From Thermoactinospora rubra (GTDB lineage: Bacteria > Actinomycetota > Actinomycetes > Streptosporangiales > Streptosporangiaceae): a DNA stretch of 64,000 bases. The notes beneath the pieces are model-generated. The model was not told the DNA's origin. It saw only the letters and a program-made list of their open reading frames with translations, and ran no database searches. Below are positions 1-9,021 of the stretch, in pieces (positions within the stretch are counted from its first letter, which is position 1; every line of letters starts with the position of its first letter). Made by a program: the position numbers and the translations under genes. Location: the NCBI RefSeq assembly GCF_002093975.1, contig NZ_MSZZ01000005.1, forward strand, positions 248,001-312,000. The letters run 5' to 3'.

Positions 1-28
1 ACGTCCCCCCCTTCTAAGTAGGAGAAGC

Positions 29-1168
29 GTGAAGATCCTGCACACCGCCGACTGGCACGTGGGCAAGGTCCTCAAGGGCCGCTCGCGGATCGACGAGCAC
101 CGGGCGGTGCTGCGCGAGCTGGTCGGCGCGGCCCGCGAGCACGACGTGGACGCCGTCATCGTGGCCGGGGACCTGTTCGACACCTCCGCCCCCACGCCCG
201 AGGCCCAGTCGCTGGTGCTGCCCGCGCTGCTGGCGCTGCGCGAGGAGGGCCGCCAGGTGGTGGTGCTGGCGGGCAACCACGACAACCCGCACCTGCTGGA
301 GGTCTACCGGCCCGTGCTGGGCGAGCTGGGCCTGCACGTGGTCGGCTCGTTCCGCCGTCCCGACGCGGGCGGCACGCTGGCCTTCACCGCCCGCACCGGG
401 GAGCCGGTACGGCTGGCCGTCCTGCCGTTCCTGTCCCACCGCTACGTGGTGCGGGCGGCCGAGGTGCTGACCGGCACGCCCGCCGAGCACAACCGGGACT
501 ACGCCGCGCGGATCGGCGAGCTGATCGCCGCCCTGACCGCCGGCTTCCAGGCCGACACGGTCAACCTCGTCGCCACCCACGGCACGCTGCCCGGCGGCCG
601 GTTCGGGGGCGGCGAGCGCGAGGCGCAGTCGATCTTCTCCTACTACTTCGAGGCGACCGCCTTCCCGCCCGCCACGCAGTACGCAGCCCTGGGCCACCTG
701 CACCGCCGCCAGCAGATGCCGGGCCCGTGCCCGATCTGGTACAGCGGCTCGCCGATCGCCGTCGACTTCGGCGAGGAGGCCAACACGCCGGGCGCGCTGC
801 TGGTGGAGGTCTCGCCCGGCCGCCCGGCGGTGGTGCGGGAGCTGACCTTCTCCTCCGCTCGCCGCCTGCGCACGGTCAGGGGCACGCTGGAGCAGCTGGA
901 GACGCTGGAGGCGGGCGACGACTGGGTCAAGGTGATCGTCGAGGAGAAGCCCCGGGTGGGGCTGGCCGACCAGGTCCGCGAGGTGCTGCCCGGCGCGATC
1001 GACGTCGTGCTGGACGAGCGGTTCCGCCCGGTGCGCGCCGTACGGCAGGCCGGCGGGGGCGCCCGCAGCCCGCGCGAGCTGTTCCGCGACTACCTCAGCG
1101 CCACCGGGCGGGAGGACGACCGCGTGGCCGCGCTGTTCGACCGGCTGTATGACGAGGTGACCGGCTGA
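29..1168 (+). CDS. sbcD: SbcD, nuclease subunit of the SbcCD (Mre11-type) complex
   Basis: This 379-residue protein is the metallophosphoesterase subunit of the SbcCD double-strand-break nuclease, which opens hairpins and trims blocked DNA ends. The calcineurin-like motifs appear in order: ADWHVGK near the N-terminus, GDLFD around residue 50, GNHD around residue 90 and THG near residue 185, followed by GHLH around residue 216. A C-terminal capping domain follows. The GTG start sits 5 bases after an AGGAGA ribosome site. The stop codon overlaps the ATG of sbcC (TGATG), so the two are translationally coupled, as expected for subunits of one complex. Length is normal for the family. Confidence 0.95.
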   Translation: MKILHTADWHVGKVLKGRSRIDEHRAVLRELVGAAREHDVDAVIVAGDLFDTSAPTPEAQSLVLPALLALREEGRQVVVLAGNHDNPHLLEVYRPVLGELGLHVVGSFRRPDAGGTLAFTARTGEPVRLAVLPFLSHRYVVRAAEVLTGTPAEHNRDYAARIGELIAALTAGFQADTVNLVATHGTLPGGRFGGGEREAQSIFSYYFEATAFPPATQYAALGHLHRRQQMPGPCPIWYSGSPIAVDFGEEANTPGALLVEVSPGRPAVVRELTFSSARRLRTVRGTLEQLETLEAGDDWVKVIVEEKPRVGLADQVREVLPGAIDVVLDERFRPVRAVRQAGGGARSPRELFRDYLSATGREDDRVAALFDRLYDEVTG

Positions 1169-3585
1169 TGCGTCCCCTGCTGCTGCGTCTGGACGGCTTC
1201 GGCAGCTTCCGCGAGCCCACCGAGATCGACTTCTCCGACGTCGAGTACTTCGCGCTCGTCGGGCCGACCGGCGCGGGCAAGAGCACGATCATCGACGCGC
1301 TGTGCTTCGCCCTCTACGGCACGGTGCCGCGCTGGGGCAAGGAGAACGTGATCGCCCACGCGCTGGCGCCCTCGGCCGCCTCCGGCAAGGTCGGGCTGAT
1401 CTTCGAGAGCGAGGGGCGCCGCTACGCGGTCGTCCGGGCGCTGGCACGCGACAGTAAGGGCACGGTCCGCACCAAGGAAGCCAGGCTGGACGAGCTGGAC
1501 CCGCGCGAGGCGACCTTCGAGTCGGTCCTCAAACCGGTGGCCGAGGGCGACGACGTCACCGCCGAGGTGCAGCGCGTGACCGGGCTGGAGTACAGGTTCT
1601 TCACCCAGTGCGTGGTGCTGCCGCAGGGGGAGTTCGCCCGCTTCCTGCACGCGGCCCCGCGCGAGCGGCAGGACCTGCTCATCCAGCTGCTGGAGGCCGA
1701 CGTCTACGACCGGATCAGGCAGCGGGCGGTGCGCGAGGAGGAGACCGCCCGGCAGGCCGCCGCCTTCGCCCGCGACCAGCTCGCCCAGCTGGCCGGCGCG
1801 ACGCCGCAGGCCGAGCGGGAGGCCGAGGAGCGGGCGCTGGCGCTGCGCGCGCTGGCCGACGGCATCGGCACCGACCTGGAGCTGCTGCGCGCCAGGAACG
1901 CCGAGATCCAGCGGACCCAGGAGGCGCTGCGGGAGCTGACCGTGCGCATCACCGGGCTGCGGTCGCTCACGATGCCGCCCGAGGTGCCCACGCTGGCCGC
2001 GACCGCGCGGGAGGCGGCCGAGGCGGTGGCCGCGCTGGAGGCGGAGGCCGCCGCCCTGGACGCCGACGAGCGTGCGGCCGAGCGGGCGCTGGCCGAGCTG
2101 GGGGAGCGGGGCGAGCTCATGGCCGCGCTGGCGGCGCTGGAGGCGCACGAACGGCTCTCGCGATCCCTGGAGCGCGCCCGCGAGACCGCCGACGAGGCGA
2201 GGCGGGCGCTGCCCGGGCTGGCCGAAGCCCTCCGGCGGGCCGAGCAGGCGCTCGCCGCCGCCGAGCGGGAGCGCGACCGGCTGCGTGACGCGCACGCCGG
2301 TGCCGGCCTGGCCGCCCGGCTGGCCGTGGGCGAGCCCTGCCCGGTCTGCCTGCGCGCCGTGACCGAGCTGCCGCACCACGGCTCGCTGTCCGACCTGGGT
2401 ACGGCCGAGCGCGCCGTCATGCTGGCCCGCGGGGAGGCCGAGCAGGCCAGGGCCGCGCACGGCAAGGCCGACAGCTCGGCCGCCGTGCTGGCCGACCAGG
2501 CCAGGCGCCTGGAAGCCGAGCTGGCCGCGCTGCCCAGGCCCTCGATGGACCGCGCGTCGATCCAGGCCGGGCTGGAGGCCGTCGCCAAGGCCGAACAGCT
2601 CGTCTCGGATGCCAGGAAGGCCGCGCGCGCCTGCCGTACCCGGCTCGACCAGGCCCGGGCCCGCGCCCAGCAGGCGGCGCGGCAGGCCGAGGACGCCTGG
2701 CGGGCCCTGGAGGCCGCCCGCGACCGGCTGCTGGCGCTGGGCCGCCACGCCGACGTCGCCCCGCCGCCCGTCGACCGGGCCGACCTGCACCGCGCCTGGC
2801 AGGACCTCATCGAGTGGCGCAACCAGGAGGGCATCGCCACCCGCGCCGTGGCGGACGAGACCGAGCAGGCGCTGGCCGGCCTGAAGGCGGACCGGGACGC
2901 CGAGCTGGCCCGGCTGTCCGCGCGGCTGGCCGAGCACGGCGTCACCGCCCCGGACCAGCCCGACCAGCCCGACCAGATCGCCGCCGCCGTCGCCGCCGCG
3001 GTCACCCGGGCCGAGGGCGCGCTGGAGCGGATCAGGGAGCAGCGCTCCCGCGCGGCGCGGCTGGAGAAGGAGGTGGCCGAGAAGGAGGAGGCCGCCAAGG
3101 TCGCCCACGAGCTGGAGCTGCGGCTGCGCGCCAACGCCTTCGAGCGCTGGCTGTGCGCCGAGGCCCTGGCCACGCTCGTGGCCACCGCCTCCGACACGCT
3201 GCGCGAGCTGTCGGACGGCCAGTACGAGCTGGCCCTGGGCGACCGCAGCGAGATCGAGGTGATCGACTACGCCGAGGCCGGGATGCGGCGCAGCGCCCGC
3301 ACCCTGTCGGGCGGGGAGACCTTCCAGGCCGCCCTCGCGCTGGCGCTGGCCCTGTCGGGCACGGTGGCGCGCGGCCTGGAGTCGATCTTCCTGGACGAGG
3401 GCTTCGGCACGCTCGACCCGGCCACGCTCGACACCGTCGCCACCACCCTCGAACGGCTCGCCGCCGGGCAGGAGCGCATGGTCGGGGTCGTCACCCACGT
3501 CCCGGCGCTGGCCGAGCGGGTGCCGGTGCGCTTCGCGGTCAGCCGCGACACCAAGGGCTCGCACGTGCGGAGGGTCGGACCGTGA
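1168..3585 (+). CDS. sbcC: SbcC, SMC-like ATPase subunit of SbcCD
   Basis: This 805-residue Rad50-type ATPase partners SbcD. A Walker A motif (GPTGAGKST) lies near residue 32, followed by a long Arg/Glu/Ala-rich coiled coil interrupted near residue 391 by CPVC, the zinc hook that dimerises two molecules. The coiled coil then returns to the C-terminal head with the signature LSGGETF and a Walker B (IFLDEGFGTLD). The coiled coil is shorter than in the roughly 1,050-residue enterobacterial protein, which is common in actinobacteria. It overlaps sbcD upstream and the next gene downstream by 4 bases. Confidence 0.95.
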   Translation: MRPLLLRLDGFGSFREPTEIDFSDVEYFALVGPTGAGKSTIIDALCFALYGTVPRWGKENVIAHALAPSAASGKVGLIFESEGRRYAVVRALARDSKGTVRTKEARLDELDPREATFESVLKPVAEGDDVTAEVQRVTGLEYRFFTQCVVLPQGEFARFLHAAPRERQDLLIQLLEADVYDRIRQRAVREEETARQAAAFARDQLAQLAGATPQAEREAEERALALRALADGIGTDLELLRARNAEIQRTQEALRELTVRITGLRSLTMPPEVPTLAATAREAAEAVAALEAEAAALDADERAAERALAELGERGELMAALAALEAHERLSRSLERARETADEARRALPGLAEALRRAEQALAAAERERDRLRDAHAGAGLAARLAVGEPCPVCLRAVTELPHHGSLSDLGTAERAVMLARGEAEQARAAHGKADSSAAVLADQARRLEAELAALPRPSMDRASIQAGLEAVAKAEQLVSDARKAARACRTRLDQARARAQQAARQAEDAWRALEAARDRLLALGRHADVAPPPVDRADLHRAWQDLIEWRNQEGIATRAVADETEQALAGLKADRDAELARLSARLAEHGVTAPDQPDQPDQIAAAVAAAVTRAEGALERIREQRSRAARLEKEVAEKEEAAKVAHELELRLRANAFERWLCAEALATLVATASDTLRELSDGQYELALGDRSEIEVIDYAEAGMRRSARTLSGGETFQAALALALALSGTVARGLESIFLDEGFGTLDPATLDTVATTLERLAAGQERMVGVVTHVPALAERVPVRFAVSRDTKGSHVRRVGP

Positions 3586-4523
3586 CGGCCTTCACCGTCG
3601 ACCCCTGGGACCCCGGCTACGCCGCGGCCCTGGCCGTCGAGGCGCTGTCGGAGCTGGGCGCCACCAGCGCGGAGCTCGTTCTGGACGTGGAGCGGCCGCC
3701 GCACGAGTGGCGGCCCGTCACCCCGCGCGGCGAGCCGCCCCGGACGCTGCTGGTCGCCGACGGCGTGCGCAGGATCGACGCCCGGCTGTGGGTGCACTCC
3801 GAGGAGGAGCCCATGCCGCTGCCCGGCATCGCCGCCTCCTACGCCGCCGGGATCGTCCGCTGCGGCCCGGAGGGCGCCGACCTGGTCGCGGTCGAGGTGA
3901 ACCGGACGCTGATCAGCGCCTCGCCGTACACGCCGGAGGTCAAGACCCCGCACGCCACCTACCACCCGTGCCAGGCCGCCGACTCCAGCATGGAGGAGCT
4001 GTCGCTGGCGCTGCAGCGGCAGGTGACGCGGCTGGAGGTGGAGCTGGCCGTGCGGCACCGGGCGCGGGCCGACGACATGCTCCTGGTGGACGGCCCGCTG
4101 CGGGGCCGCGGCCACCTGCCCGCCACGGTCGGCTACATCAAGACCCACCACACCGCCTACCTGCCCGCCCCGCAGTCCGCGGTGGTCGCCGCGCTCGCGC
4201 CCGGCCAGCGCACGCCGGTCTTCCTCATGGGCACGAGCTGGCGGCGGCACGCCTGGTACGTGCGGCTCCCGGTCGCCTCGCCGGCGCCGTGGGCCGGGAT
4301 CGCGCGCTGCGAGGCGGGCGCGGACCTGCCGGCCGAGGAGGTGGTACGGCTGGCCGACGCGGTGACGCTGGCCCTGCTGCCGCTGGCCGGGGTGGACTAC
4401 AAGGATCCCCGCGCGCCGCAGAACCTCGTGCCCATCGGCGGCCTGGAGAAGCTGCTGCGCCACCACCTGGGCGACGCGCAGCTGCTGTATCGGGCGCTGC
4501 GCACGGCCGGCGGCCAGGACTGA
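3582..4523 (+). CDS. NurA-domain nuclease-like protein coupled to SbcCD
   Basis: This 313-residue protein starts at a GTG that overlaps the sbcC stop (GTGA), so it is the third gene of the repair operon. The sequence resembles the NurA nuclease family, which in archaea works with Mre11-Rad50 and HerA in DNA end resection. VADGVRRIDA near residue 60 matches the NurA active-site DG motif. LLVDGPL near residue 165 could supply a second acidic residue, and a conserved-looking PQNLVPIGGLEKL block lies near the end. The assignment rests on these motifs and on the SbcCD neighbourhood. No HerA helicase is visible in the window. The downstream gap to 4657 holds a TTGACA hexamer at 4571 but no clear -10. 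Confidence 0.65.
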   Translation: MTAFTVDPWDPGYAAALAVEALSELGATSAELVLDVERPPHEWRPVTPRGEPPRTLLVADGVRRIDARLWVHSEEEPMPLPGIAASYAAGIVRCGPEGADLVAVEVNRTLISASPYTPEVKTPHATYHPCQAADSSMEELSLALQRQVTRLEVELAVRHRARADDMLLVDGPLRGRGHLPATVGYIKTHHTAYLPAPQSAVVAALAPGQRTPVFLMGTSWRRHAWYVRLPVASPAPWAGIARCEAGADLPAEEVVRLADAVTLALLPLAGVDYKDPRAPQNLVPIGGLEKLLRHHLGDAQLLYRALRTAGGQD

Positions 4524-4657
4524 CCGGCCCGCAGGCGGCGGGCAGTCTCGACGGTGACGTGTCCGTGTTCTTGACAACTCCAGCGGTGGGGGAATCGCTG
4601 ATAAGGAATTAAGCCGATTTTGACTCGTTTGTCGTGTTATGCGGAAATCATCGCTAC

Positions 4658-5245
4658 ATGCCTGATGTCGTGAAGCTCATCACCAGCGATCATCGAGAGA
4701 TCGAGGCGCTGTTCGCCCGGCTGCGGGACCGCCCGCACAACCGCAGGGCCGATCTCGTCAAGCTGGCCGCGCTGCTGACCGCCCACGCGCGGGCCGAAGA
4801 GGACCGCGTCTACCCGGAGCTGCGCAAGGCCGTTCCGGCCGGGGACGGCGACGTCCACCACGGTTTCGAGGAGCACAAAGAGGCCGAGGTCATCCTCGAC
4901 CGGCTCAAGTCGGCCGAACCCGGCGGCGCCGAGTTCGACCGGACGCTCAAGAGGCTCGTCCAGTCCGTCTCCCGCCACATCAAGGAAGAGGAGAACGAGA
5001 TGCTTCCGGCCCTCGGCAGGGCCGTCGGGCGCAAGCGGCTGCAGGAGCTCGGCAAGGCGTTCAAGGAGCGCAGGGACCAGGAGCTGGCCGCGCTCATGAT
5101 GCCCGTCCAGGCGCGCAGGGGCTCGGCCTCCCTGCAGAGCATGTCCAAGGCGGAGCTGTACCGCAGGGCGCAGGACGCGGACCTGCCGGGCCGCTCGCGG
5201 ATGTCGAAGGAGGAACTGGCGGACGCCCTTCGCCGGCGCGGCTAG
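4658..5245 (+). CDS. Hemerythrin-like HHE protein with C-terminal SAP-like tail
   Basis: This 195-residue protein has two parts. Residues 1-150 form a hemerythrin HHE four-helix bundle with the expected His/Glu iron ligands (SDHREIEALF, HARAEED, HHGFEEH, HIKEEENEM). Such proteins bind a di-iron centre and are linked to oxygen, NO or oxidative stress sensing. The last 35 residues (SKAELYRRAQDADLPGRSRM and onward) look like a SAP/Rho-N type helix-extended-helix module, usually nucleic-acid binding. A GTG at 4634 is in frame, but the ATG at 4658 begins the conserved fold, so I prefer it. No good ribosome site precedes either. The TAG stop shares CTAG with the convergent neighbour's stop. Confidence 0.85.
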   Translation: MPDVVKLITSDHREIEALFARLRDRPHNRRADLVKLAALLTAHARAEEDRVYPELRKAVPAGDGDVHHGFEEHKEAEVILDRLKSAEPGGAEFDRTLKRLVQSVSRHIKEEENEMLPALGRAVGRKRLQELGKAFKERRDQELAALMMPVQARRGSASLQSMSKAELYRRAQDADLPGRSRMSKEELADALRRRG

Positions 5246-6096
5246 GGTGCCCTGAGTTTCAGGCCGTAGACGTCGATCGCCGTGCCGGCGTGGATCCTGG
5301 CGCGCTCGTCCCCCGACACGCCCGCCAGGCATTCCCCCATGACCTCCAGAGCCTGCCGGTAGGACGCGACCAGCTCGCACACCGGCCAGTCCGAGCCGAT
5401 CATCAGCCGCTCGGGCCCGAACAGCTCCAGCGCCTCCTCCACGAACGGCCTGACGGCCTCGCCCGTCCAGCCGGGACCCGCCTCCGTGAGCAGCCCCGAC
5501 AGCTTGGCGCTCACGTTGGGACAGGCGGCCAGCGGGGCGACCAGCTCGCGCCACTCGGCCAGGCCGCCGGCGTCGATGCGGGGCTTGCCCAGGTGGTCCA
5601 GCACGAACGCGGTGCCGGGCGTCGCCGCCGCGGCCGCCGCGCACGCGGGCAACTGGTGCGCGCGCACCACCAGGTCGCAGGCCAGCCCGGCGGCGCCGAT
5701 GGCGGCCAGGTTCGCCCGCACGTCGGCGCGGGCCAGGAAAGCGGGGTCCGCCACGCCCTGCACCTGGTCGCGCAGCCCCACCAGCAGCTCGCCGCCGGGC
5801 AGCGACCGGTAGCGCTCCAGCGTCGCGGCGATGTCGGGATCGGCCAGCGACACCCAGCCCACCACCCCGGCGATCTCGGGCGTGGCGGCGGCCGTGGCGA
5901 GGAAGCCGGCGGTCTCCTCCGCCGCGCACAGCCCGCCCTCCACCAGCACCGTCGCCCGGACGCCGCTGCCGTCCAGGACCCGGCGCAGGTCGGCGACGGT
6001 GTAGTCGCGGCGGATCGGCTCCAGCCCCGGCTCGGCCAGCCACGGGTAGTCGCCCCGCCAGAGATGGTGGTGCGCGTCGACGATCACGCCGCTCAC
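5242..6096 (-). CDS. Amidohydrolase-2 family TIM-barrel hydrolase (fuconolactonase-like)
   Basis: This 284-residue metal-dependent hydrolase belongs to the amidohydrolase-2 / COG3618 group that includes L-fuconolactonase and related lactonases. The N-terminal metal motif VDAHHHLW is followed by barrel strands carrying VLVEGG, GVVGWV, FVLDHLGKP and, near the end, MIGSDWPVC, whose Asp is the usual catalytic/metal residue. The GTG at 6096 overlaps the upstream gene's stop (GTGA); a second in-frame GTG at 6087 would remove only three residues. The substrate cannot be read from sequence. The upstream SHOCT gene does not suggest one. Confidence 0.85.
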   Translation of the reverse strand: MSGVIVDAHHHLWRGDYPWLAEPGLEPIRRDYTVADLRRVLDGSGVRATVLVEGGLCAAEETAGFLATAAATPEIAGVVGWVSLADPDIAATLERYRSLPGGELLVGLRDQVQGVADPAFLARADVRANLAAIGAAGLACDLVVRAHQLPACAAAAAATPGTAFVLDHLGKPRIDAGGLAEWRELVAPLAACPNVSAKLSGLLTEAGPGWTGEAVRPFVEEALELFGPERLMIGSDWPVCELVASYRQALEVMGECLAGVSGDERARIHAGTAIDVYGLKLRAP

Positions 6097-6941
6097 CCCA
6101 GCCGGCGCAGGATGGCCTGCTTGGCGGCGGCGAACTCCTCGTCGGTCAGCACCCCGCTTCTGTGCAGCTCGCCCAGCTCGGCCAGGCGGCGCAGCACCGC
6201 GTCCTGGTCGCCGGGCGCGGGCGGCCCGCTCAGCGCGGCGGGGGCCTGGCGGGTCAGGCGGGCGTGGACCGCGGCGGCGACGAGAGCCGTGGTGCCGCCG
6301 AACTTCTGCAGCCCCCAGGAGACGCACCGCAGGTCCTTGGTCGGCGGCTTGGTGTCCCGCTGGTCCTTCAGCCGGAAGCGCAGGCTGCCGTATCCGGCCC
6401 CGGCCAGCGGCGTCCACTCCACGCCGACGACCTCCGACAGCAGGAACTCCTGGGGCCCTGCCGCCTCCTTGACCGAGGTGGCCATCCAGGTCCACTCCAG
6501 CCGGATCCGCTCGCCGTCGAAGGTGACCGTCGCGTCGCCCGCGGTGGCCGACACCGGTACGGCGGGGCCCGGCATGAGATAGCTCTCACAGGGGCCCGGC
6601 GGGACCTGCCAGATCCGCAGCGCCTCCCGCACCTCGTCGGCGAAGTATTCGGCGGCGCCCGTCCGGTCCTTGGGCACCGCCAGCCGGTAGGGGTCGGCGG
6701 GGGCCGCCAGGCCGCCCGCCGCCACGTCGGTCAGCGGGTCGGCGCCAGGGCGCAGGCGCAGCCGTAAGTGCCCGCCCTTGCGGCCGGGTTCGAACGCCAC
6801 GCTCGAGACGGCCTCCAGCGGCACCGCCAGCTCACCCAGCACCTTGCGGATCTCGTGCACGCCGGACCCGCTGCCCGGGGTGATGCGCAGGGTCTCGTGG
6901 TCGAACGCCCACGACCCGTCGGGGACTGTGATCTCCGCCAT
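6093..6941 (-). CDS. DUF4429 protein with C-terminal SHOCT domain
   Basis: This 282-residue protein holds two DUF4429 repeats, one starting at the N-terminus (DGSWAFDHETLRI) and a second from about residue 135 (GDATVTFDGERIRLEW). Each resembles a PH-like beta fold. A SHOCT motif occupies the last 30 residues (LGELHRSGVLTDEEF, then KQAILRRLG). DUF4429-SHOCT proteins are common in actinomycetes, but their biochemical role is unknown. SHOCT modules are thought to mediate oligomerisation. The GATACT hexamer lies only a few bases upstream of the ATG, so the mRNA may be nearly leaderless. Confidence 0.85.
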   Translation of the reverse strand: MAEITVPDGSWAFDHETLRITPGSGSGVHEIRKVLGELAVPLEAVSSVAFEPGRKGGHLRLRLRPGADPLTDVAAGGLAAPADPYRLAVPKDRTGAAEYFADEVREALRIWQVPPGPCESYLMPGPAVPVSATAGDATVTFDGERIRLEWTWMATSVKEAAGPQEFLLSEVVGVEWTPLAGAGYGSLRFRLKDQRDTKPPTKDLRCVSWGLQKFGGTTALVAAAVHARLTRQAPAALSGPPAPGDQDAVLRRLAELGELHRSGVLTDEEFAAAKQAILRRLG

Positions 6942-6959
6942 GAGACAAGTATCGGCCCC

Positions 6960-8960
6960 TCACCCGACCACGAGACGCACCGATTCCGGCAGGCCGGTCA
7001 CCTCGATCTCCTCGCCGATGTCGACGGTCACGCGCGAGCCGCCGATGGTCATGCCGGAGATCCGCATCGGCCCGAAGCCCTCCGGCAGCGCCGGGTCGAT
7101 GCGCACCGTGCCCTCCGGGACGTCGGGGACGAGCCTGAGCAGCGTCCGCAGCAGCTCGATCGGGGCCGCGGCGGCCCACGCCTGGGGCGAGCAGGAGGTT
7201 GGGTAGGGCACCGGGACCGGGAACTCGTCCCGGCCGAAGCCGCAGAACAGCTCGGGCAGCCGCCCCCCGAAGGCCCGCGCCGCGTCCAGCAGCCCCAGGG
7301 CGATGCGCTGGGCCTCCTCGACGAAGCCGTACCGCATGAGACCGGCGGCGATCAGCGCGTTGTCGTGCGGCCAGACCGAGCCGTTGTGGTAGCTCATCGG
7401 GTTGTAGGCGCCCATCGTCGAGGCGAGGGTGCGCACGCCGTACCCGGTGAACATGGCGGGCGACAGCAGGTGCTCGGCCACCTGCGGGGCCTTGTCCTCG
7501 TCGACGATGCCGGTCCACAGGCAGTGGCCCATGTTGGAGGCCAGGCCGTCGACCGGGCGGTCGTTGCCGTCGATGGCGATCGCGTAGTAGCCGCGCTCGG
7601 GCAGCCAGAACCGCTCGTTGAAGTCCCGCTTGAGCTGCTCGGCCTTGTGCAGCCACTTGTCGGCGTCGCCGAACAGCGCGCGGGAGCGGTAGGCGGCGTA
7701 GACGTACCCCTGCACCTCGGCCAGGGCGATGGGCGGCTTGGCCAGCGTGCCGTCGGCGTGGTTGACGCCGTCGCCGGAGTCCTTCCAGCCCTGGTTGACC
7801 AGTCCCTGGTCGCTCTTGCGGCGGTAGGCCAGGAACGGGTCGGCGTTGGCGGTGATCCACTCCATCGCGCGGTCGGCGGCCGGGAGCAGCTCCTGGACGG
7901 CCCCCCCGTACAGGCCCCACCGGCACAGCTCGCCCAGCAACATGACGAACAGGGGCGTGGCGTCGACCGAGCCGTAGTAGGCGCTCGCGTTGACGCCCAG
8001 CGACAGCACGCCGTGCCGCAGCTCGTGGAGGATCTTGCCGGGCTCCTCCTCGGTCAGCGGGTCGTCGACGCGGCCCTGCAGCGCGGCCAGGCGCCGCAGC
8101 GTGCCCAGGGCCAGCGACTGGTCCAGCGGCAGCGCCATCCACGAGGTGATCAGCGAGTCGCGGCCGAACAGGGTCATGAACCACGGCGCGCCGGCCGCCA
8201 CCGACCCGTCGGCCAGCCGCAGCGCGCCCAGGTCGTCGCGGGACCGCTCGAGCGTCCTGGCCAGCACCTTGTGCGGCGTGGTGACCACGGGGCTCGACCG
8301 TGCCCACTCGGCCCGCCGCCGGACCGGCTCGGCGTGCTCGACCGGCTGGTGCGCGGCGAACCACGCCGTGGACTCCTCGCCCTCCACGATGGGGTTGACC
8401 TGCAGGATCACGCTCCACTGGGCGCGCGGCGGGATGGCCACGCGGAAGGTCAGCAGCCCGGGCACGGCCACCACGCCGTCGCCGGCCACCACCCGGGTGC
8501 CGCGCCCCCTGCTGTCGGCGTACATGCGCAGGCCGTCGGGCGTGGGCGTCATCGCCACGTCGGGCACGTGCTGCACACGGTCGCCCTTGACCTCGAACAG
8601 GTCCGCCATGTCGGATCCCACGTGGACGGCCACCACACAGCCCACCGGCTCGTCCGACAAGTTGCGCAGCGAGAGGTCCTCGCGCAGGCCCGCGCCCACG
8701 TAGCGGTCCCTGACGACGAGCAGGCTGCTCTCCGCCCGGCCCGGCCGCGGCCGGGCGCGGCCCAGGAAGGTCGCGTGGTACGGCTCGCCCGAGATCACCT
8801 GCAGCGTCTCCACCGGCTCGTCGTCCACACGCAGCTCCCAGCGGGACACCAGCCTGGTATCCGCGTGGAACACGCCGTGCGATCCGCCCGCATGGATGTC
8901 GCCGTTGAAGGACGACACGCAGAACGAGCTCCCCTCGACCAAAGTCACGGTCGTGTCCAT
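6960..8960 (-). CDS. Glycogen-debranching-type glycosidase (GDE_N_bis plus six-hairpin domain)
   Basis: This 666-residue protein resembles bacterial amylo-alpha-1,6-glucosidase-like enzymes. Residues 1-200 form a beta-rich N-terminal domain (GGSHGVFHADTRLVS, LLVVRDRYVG). Residues 250-600 form an (alpha/alpha)6 glycoside-hydrolase-like domain with TLFGRDSLITSW, KDSGDGVNHADG and YNPMSYHNGSVWPHDNALI, the last two holding likely acidic catalytic residues. The role is probably trimming of alpha-glucan branches or a related alpha-glycoside. It is divergent from a glycosyltransferase across 61 bases, which suggests a shared carbohydrate function. An AGGAGATG ribosome site precedes the ATG. Confidence 0.88.
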   Translation of the reverse strand: MDTTVTLVEGSSFCVSSFNGDIHAGGSHGVFHADTRLVSRWELRVDDEPVETLQVISGEPYHATFLGRARPRPGRAESSLLVVRDRYVGAGLREDLSLRNLSDEPVGCVVAVHVGSDMADLFEVKGDRVQHVPDVAMTPTPDGLRMYADSRGRGTRVVAGDGVVAVPGLLTFRVAIPPRAQWSVILQVNPIVEGEESTAWFAAHQPVEHAEPVRRRAEWARSSPVVTTPHKVLARTLERSRDDLGALRLADGSVAAGAPWFMTLFGRDSLITSWMALPLDQSLALGTLRRLAALQGRVDDPLTEEEPGKILHELRHGVLSLGVNASAYYGSVDATPLFVMLLGELCRWGLYGGAVQELLPAADRAMEWITANADPFLAYRRKSDQGLVNQGWKDSGDGVNHADGTLAKPPIALAEVQGYVYAAYRSRALFGDADKWLHKAEQLKRDFNERFWLPERGYYAIAIDGNDRPVDGLASNMGHCLWTGIVDEDKAPQVAEHLLSPAMFTGYGVRTLASTMGAYNPMSYHNGSVWPHDNALIAAGLMRYGFVEEAQRIALGLLDAARAFGGRLPELFCGFGRDEFPVPVPYPTSCSPQAWAAAAPIELLRTLLRLVPDVPEGTVRIDPALPEGFGPMRISGMTIGGSRVTVDIGEEIEVTGLPESVRLVVG

Positions 8961-9021
8961 GGATCACATCTCCTCTCTAGGGGTAGGTGGGAGGACGTTT
9001 CCCTTGTTCGGAGGACTGTCA

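Noticed and set aside
1090..3564. An 824-codon open frame on the strand opposite sbcC
   Set aside because: High-GC mirror frame of a clear SbcC gene; its translation is a low-complexity Gly/Arg/Gln-rich string with no recognisable domain.
6832..8967. A 711-codon frame overlapping the debranching-type gene
   Set aside because: Same-strand shadow with Arg/Ala/Gly-rich composition; the 666-residue frame has coherent glycosidase motifs and a ribosome site.
8896..9021. Longer N-terminus for the GT4 glycosyltransferase
   Set aside because: It would read through the divergent promoter into the neighbour's 5' end, while ATG 9022 has a well-placed GGAGG site and begins at the first Rossmann strand.
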